Below are positions 59,391-64,000 of a stretch of DNA of 64,000 nt, piece by piece. The notes below the pieces were generated by a model that made no database searches, was not told where the DNA came from, and worked only from the letters and a program-made list of their open reading frames with translations. The stretch is from Isoetes taiwanensis. Taxonomy: Eukaryota > Streptophyta > Lycopodiopsida > Isoetales > Isoetaceae. Position 1 is the stretch's first letter. The number at the start of each line of letters is the position of its first letter. Location: NCBI GenBank assembly GCA_021234155.1, contig JAJEKV010000030.1:940901-1004900 (forward strand), read 5' to 3'. Both the position numbers and the translations under genes were made by a program.

Positions 59391-59745
59391 GTGGCCACAT
59401 TAACCAGTAGACGCTAATAACCTGTGGCCACATTAACCACCATAAGTTGTGGCCATATTAACCACTATAATCTGAGGCCACATTAACCTATGGCTACACT
59501 AACTACTATAACCCATGGCCTTATTAACCCATGTCCACATTAACCCATGCCCACATTAACCTATGACTACACTAACCACTATAACATGTGGCCACATTAA
59601 TCCATATCCACATTAAGTTATGACCACATTAACCTATGGCAACACTAACCACTATAATAACCTGTGGCCATATTAACCCATGTCCACATTAACCTATGGC
59701 CACACTAACCACTATAACATGTGGCCACATTAACCCATGCCCACA
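59391..59745 (+). repeat. Satellite array 1, copy A'
   Basis: Identical to 32991-33345 at an offset of exactly 26400 bases. Confidence 0.95.
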
Positions 59746-60275
59746 CAGGGTTCAAGTTTGACGGCACCCCCTAATTTTCCAATAAGAGGCACTTTTTTTT
59801 TTGGTCTTTCATATGACAGAATGTTGATCAATTTGAACCTTTCAATTAACATACAAAAATTTTAATTGACGGAAGATAGTTTTTCAATTATAAACTTAGA
59901 ACAAAAAGGTAAGTTACATAGTAGTAACTACTAATATAAACATACATTAAAAAAGTTAAGAGTAGCAGATGTGGGGCTCTGGTTAATGTCCATTGGCGAA
60001 TGTCAATGACGGAGACAATGACAGCCTCTATGCTCGGCAGCGTTCGCTCTGACTGAAATGTGGTGAAAAAACCAATCCACAAACTCCATACAAAGACGCC
60101 ATTTTGTGAAAAAGGGGGGAAAGAACAAAAAAAAAAATGCTCTGAGCATTACCGACTTATTGCAAAGAGCCATGGCAAACAACTGGCAGAGCAAAAATGT
60201 CTCGGATTTCCCAAATTGGTGGATTCGTTGGGAAATGGGAGAATGTAGAAGGAATCGAAAATGTAGAAGTTAAAA

Positions 60276-60306
<31 letters not shown>

Positions 60307-60581
60307 TTAATGTTACCTAATTCATTATTCTATTAGAGGTAAGGTACATTAACTCGATATGCCTATAAAATAACCCTACTACTTATACAAAAATGAAAGG
60401 CAAATTTCCATTCGGGACGTTTCAAATGACACACACTTTTTTTTTTTTTTTGCTTTTCTATATGATAGGCAAATTGATATTTGTTACCCTTCATATGCAG
60501 GGCAGTTTCTTTTGCTGCCTGATTTGACGGGCAAAAAAGCCAAAAAACAGGCATGAAAGCTGTCAAACTTGAACCCTGTGT
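59743..60581. mobile_element. DNA element with inverted ends, copy A' (839 bp)
   Basis: The ends ACACAGGGTTCAAGTTTGAC (59743-59762) and its inverse (60562-60581) are perfect 20-bp inverted repeats. The inside is non-coding, with T-rich runs and an (AAAT)n run at about 60272-60305. Non-autonomous. The superfamily is uncertain: the CAC start would allow CACTA, but no 3-bp target duplication is clear. Confidence 0.6.
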
Positions 60582-61236
60582 CCACATTAAGTTATGGCCA
60601 CATTAACCTATGGCCACACTAACCACTATAACCTGTGGCCACATTAACCCATGTCCACATTAACCTATGGCCACACTAACCACTATAACTTGTGGCCACA
60701 TTAACCCATGTCCACATTAACCTATGGCCACACTAACCACTATAACTTGTGGCCACATTAACCCATGTCCACATTAACCTATGACCACATTAACCACTAT
60801 AAACTGTGGCCACATTGACCCATGTCCACATTAAGTTATGGCCATATTAACCGATGGCCACACTAACCATTATAACACAGAGGCACATTAACCTATGGCC
60901 ACACTAACCACGATAACACCAGGGCCACATTAACCCATGTCCACATTAACCCATGTCCACACACTACTGAGTTGTGGCCATATTAACCCATGTCCACATT
61001 AACCTATGGCCAAACTACCCACTATAACTGTGGCCACATTAACCCATCTCCACATTAACTTATGGCCACACTAATCACTATAACATATGGCCACATTAAC
61101 CTATGTCCACATTAAGTTATGGTCACATTAACATATGGCCACACTAATCACTATATCCTGTGGCCACATTAACCTATGGCCCAACTAACCACTATAAACT
61201 CTGGCCACATTAACCTATGTCCACATTAACCCATGT
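60582..61236 (+). repeat. Satellite array 2, copy A'
   Basis: Same TGGCCACATTAACCYA family and 57-bp higher-order unit as 35490-36152, with a few differences in unit length. Ends within about 10 bases of the LINE ORF1. Confidence 0.95.
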
Positions 61237-61245
61237 CTATTGATC

Positions 61246-62187
61246 ATGTTTGATTCTCCTGTTCCTGTGGATAAGCTTGTAGAGCGTGGAGTAGAGTCCT
61301 TATGGGAAAACTATCTGATATATCAAGCTTACACAACTGGTTTTGCACCTAATAAGTCAAATGCTCTCTGCATGCCTTGTTGGTTTGCTTTGGAAGACTT
61401 TCCAATTGAAATGCAAGTTCCCGAGTTCATGGTGGCTATTGCTAACGGTCTGGGGTTGCATCTTTCCCACTCTATTGTCAATGGTCCTCGCATTTGTGTA
61501 TCTCTGTCTATTTCTGCTTCATTACCAAAGTCTGTTATGGTTAGGAGTGGCCCTCTGTCCTTTAGATATCATCCATCTTTGCTCAATGGTCCTGAGTTAG
61601 GTAAGATGTTCCCTGATATTGATACTTTTGCTGCTTACCGCCTTGCTTCTCCCTTGAAGCCTGTTCTTTCTTCTACTGCTGCACCTGCCACTTTCATCTC
61701 TATTGTGGCCACACATCCTACTGTTGCTCATGTGCCTTCATGTCTTTCTATTGTGTCCTCCACGCCTACTCAATCAATCCCTTCACCTCCTGCCCAACAT
61801 CAGCCATTTGATGACGAGGTACGTCGTAGATTGCAAGACATTCAAGAGACACAAGAAAGGCGGGAAATGATGAATGAGGGATGGCAGCGAGTCAGTTTAA
61901 AGAAGGCGGCACGAAATAAGCATGCGCATGTCACATCGCGCTCTTCTGAAGGCACACATGGAAGGGTTGAGCGAAGCGGAGGCTCTCCCTTACCACCTGC
62001 GGGTCAGCATACAGAGAGAGCTGATCTAGAGTGTTCTTCTATTGGGAAGGATGAGCAGAGCGGAGGCTCTCCTTCGCCAGGTATCTTACACAATGGAAGG
62101 GTGGAACAGAGAGGAGGCTCCCCCTACCAATTTTCAAAACACAATGGGCAGATCTCCCACTTAATGATGCTGCTGAGATGGATGTAG
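61246..62187 (+). CDS. LINE ORF1 protein (DUF4283-like nucleic-acid-binding)
   Basis: An uninterrupted ORF of 313 codons from ATG 61246 (MFDSPVPVDKLV) to the stop at 62185-62187; an upstream TTG at 61240 is not used as a start here. Residues about 40-115 (MPCWFALEDFPIEMQVPEFM, IANGLGL, GPRICVSLSISASLPKSVMV, YHPSLL) resemble DUF4283, an RNA-binding domain common in plant LINE ORF1 proteins. The usual CCHC knuckle after it is not evident. The rest is Ser/Pro-rich, then charged (RRRLQDIQETQERREMMNEG), with repeats of SGGSP. ORF1 proteins package the LINE RNA. It ends 19 bases before ORF2. The copy at 36170-37080 is frameshifted. Confidence 0.75.
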   Translation: MFDSPVPVDKLVERGVESLWENYLIYQAYTTGFAPNKSNALCMPCWFALEDFPIEMQVPEFMVAIANGLGLHLSHSIVNGPRICVSLSISASLPKSVMVRSGPLSFRYHPSLLNGPELGKMFPDIDTFAAYRLASPLKPVLSSTAAPATFISIVATHPTVAHVPSCLSIVSSTPTQSIPSPPAQHQPFDDEVRRRLQDIQETQERREMMNEGWQRVSLKKAARNKHAHVTSRSSEGTHGRVERSGGSPLPPAGQHTERADLECSSIGKDEQSGGSPSPGILHNGRVEQRGGSPYQFSKHNGQISHLMMLLRWM

Positions 62188-62206
62188 AACATCATCATAT
62201 ATCTTG

Positions 62207-64000
62207 ATGAACATACTATCTTGGAATGTGAGGGGTGTAGCTTCTTCCCCATGTAAAAGGAGCAGGCTATCTAATTATTTGTCTAAGTTTCCAATAGATT
62301 TTTGTTGTCTTCAAGAGCACAAGTGCTATAAAGGTGGAGTGCGTAAGGAAGGCAATTGGGGCCGCAATTGTGGGTGGTTCTTCGCTTCTAACTCGCCTAA
62401 AATTTGGAGTTCTCACCGCTTGGAAACCTTCCCTTAATGTTACTTTTACTCAAATAGGCGGATTTGGGCCGGTGGATAATAGTCAAATGGATAAATAAGG
62501 GGCAAGAGTGGGGAATTGTGAATGTGTACGCACCTAATCAGCCACGTCAGTGAGGCTCTCTGTGGGCCACTTTACGGACTAAGATTATGCAGCTCGGTCA
62601 TAATGTAGCATGGCTACTAGTTGGTGATTTTAATATGGTTGAGTTTGAAGCGGATAGGTGTGGTAGGGGTACACAAAGGTTGTTCAGTGGATTTGAACGT
62701 GAGCGTGGGATGGGCGACTTCAGCCGGACCTGAGAATGGTAGAGGTTGGCGGAGACCGGTCTTTTACGTGGTGTAATGGCCGATTTGGACCGTGTAGAGC
62801 TTACGCTCGGCATGATCGTGGGTATTATAATGTAATAGCTGTGTGCCTTATGGGTAACTTGCAAAGGACAAATATATTGGATAGTTCCATATCTGATCAT
62901 AATCCACAATGGCTTTCGATCACAGCGCCAGTGCATAGATGAGCTACAAGAATTTATTTCAAGCTTAACACTCGATATTTGTTAGACCCAGAGTTTACTA
63001 ATGGCTGCAGGCATGCCTGGTCCTCTACATTCTCTCGTCTTCGAGGTATGTATGGGGTTGTTGACTCTTTGGCAGCAGTTAATCCTTTGCTAGCGGTGGG
63101 GATGTAGGAAAGCCTTGGCTGACTAGAGGCCTGACTACTAGCTTTGTATATGGAGCTTCAAATGTGTCGTTCACAAGCCCCTTCATTAGGTATTCGAGAG
63201 AAAGAGTTGTTGGCAGAAATAAGAAATATTGAGTCAATACAGGCAACTCAAGCTCGCGTTAAGGCCGGTTTGGATTGGTCTAAATTGGAAGATAGGTGCT
63301 CTCACTTCTTCTTTAAGGCGGCAAGGAGAAGACGTGTGTCAAGCTCCATATCTTCGCTACTTCTACCTGATGGCTCACGAAATTTACGATCTTTGCCGCA
63401 GTTAAAGTAATTTCTTTTTATCATTTCTCTGCTTTTTTTGACGGTCTACCGCCTTCCAAGAGGATATGCAAGAGGTCGCTTTTTATCTAAGATCCATCCT
63501 ATTATTTCCCCACAACGTAGTGTTCGGTTGGAATCAACTATTATGCGCCGATGATTTGCATTCTGGTAGAGACTCTTTAAAGAAGAATAAGTGCCCAGGC
63601 TTGGATGCTTTTCCTGCAGAGTTTTTCCAAGCTTATTGGAATTGGCTTGGTGATGACATCTTCAATGCTTTCTCTGAGTTTCGCCGGTTCAGAAGCTTGG
63701 ATAAGATTATCAACACTGGTTGCATTTCCCTTATTCCTAAGTGCAAAGAGCCTAAAACTATCTCGGATTTGGCCCTATAACTTTGTTATCTACGATGTAC
63801 AAGGTCTTTGCTAAGGCCTTGGCAGAGAAAGTGAGGGATATCTTAGCAGAGTCTACCTCTTTCACACAATCAGATTTTTACCTAAGCGCTGTATTCTTGA
63901 TAATGTGGCCGCCGCTTATGAGGGGATGTATTGGGCGCGTCTTAAGGGTCAGCACATTGTATATCTCAAACTAGATTTTGCTAAAGCCTATGACAATATA
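62207..64000 (+). pseudogene. LINE ORF2: endonuclease and reverse transcriptase, broken, partial
   Basis: ATG 62207 (MNILSWNVRGVASSPCKRSR). APE endonuclease blocks: FPIDFCCLQEHKC, EWGIVNVYAPN (62510-62540), LLVGDFNMVEFEADRCGRGT (62615-62675), SFTWCN (62760-62777) and the catalytic SDHNPQWLS (62893-62920). Then a linker with KLEDRCSHFFFKAARRR, and RT blocks KNKCPGLDAFPAEFFQAYWN (63586-63645), INTGCISLIPK, LLSTMYKVFAKALAEK (63785-63830) and LDFAKAYDN at the edge. Endonuclease and RT together nick the target and prime cDNA synthesis. Frame changes occur at about 62400, 62700, 62950, 63415 and 63770. The RT catalytic FADD-type box lies beyond the window. Confidence 0.85.

Larger units (their letters stand above)
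58152..62884 (+). repeat. Segment A', copy of 31738-37804
   Basis: Same orientation and order as segment A, but without the chromovirus at 62884, where the LINE continues uninterrupted. Coding blocks are better preserved here than in A, mainly because CAG and CTG triplets are intact in A'. Confidence 0.9.
61237..64000 (+). mobile_element. LINE (APE-type non-LTR retrotransposon), running off the window
   Basis: Contains ORF1 (61246-62187) and ORF2 from 62207 with an apurinic-endonuclease domain followed by reverse transcriptase. It continues beyond the right edge. The satellite array directly upstream may be flanking DNA or a repeated 5' region of the element. Confidence 0.9.

Overview
The window is land-plant nuclear DNA. 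It is low in genes, dominated by transposable elements, and has no prokaryotic gene organisation. The support is: split genes with GT-AG introns, Ty1/copia and Ty3/gypsy retrotransposons with plant-type priming sites, LINE elements with a DUF4283-like ORF1, a Helitron terminus, and a plant clavaminate-synthase-like gene fragment. The exact plant lineage cannot be fixed from the sequence. Almost every coding region is broken by stops or frameshifts.

Layout. 1-2395 is the 3' part of a Ty1/copia element with its 3' LTR. 2.4-10 kb holds a clavaminate-synthase-like (TauD-type) gene fragment on the minus strand (4.75-5.98 kb), a 5'-truncated LINE on the plus strand (8.27-9.55 kb), and several short tails of the same LINE family ending in different simple repeats. 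10.2-11.5 kb holds a gag fragment (minus). 11.98-13.17 kb holds a degenerate Ulp1-type SUMO-protease pseudogene (minus). 13.4-18.3 kb has nothing I recognise. A short Helitron ends at 19155. 20.1-22.6 kb contains a locally multiplied non-coding segment. 23.3-27.8 kb is an intron-containing, broken gene with features of an RNase H-fold (D-D-E) DNA transposase, P/THAP-like at most. 28.8-29.0 kb has a tiny minus ORF beginning MARIKVTARR.

From 31738 to the end the structure is A - retroelement - A'. Segment A (31738-37804) and its copy A' (58152-62884) each contain an unknown minus-strand ORF, two arrays of a 16/57-bp satellite separated by a DNA element with ~20-bp inverted ends, and a LINE with ORF1 and APE endonuclease. 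The LINE in A' runs on into reverse transcriptase at the window edge. In A the LINE is interrupted at 37804 by a large Ty3/gypsy chromovirus: LTR 37805-39442, tRNA-iMet-type primer site, gag-pol in a 5.07-kb tandem duplication, chromodomain, polypurine tract, LTR 54405-56045, then a second truncated internal start (56046-58151).

The main discovery is in that chromovirus. Between the primer site and gag-pol, both copies carry a histone H3-like ORF. Its tail is MARTKQTARK in one copy and RTKQTARK in the other. A long basic/acidic linker follows, then an H3 histone fold whose last 28 residues match canonical H3 at 24 positions. The same element encodes a C-terminal chromodomain, a class of domain that reads methylated H3 tails.

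A second, technical result: paired copies in 31.7-63 kb differ mostly by small indels at CAG/CTG, and the primer site reads TGGTATCGAGC where TGGTATCAGAGC is expected in both copies. This looks like systematic base-calling error at CHG-methylated sites, so many frameshifts here may not be real.
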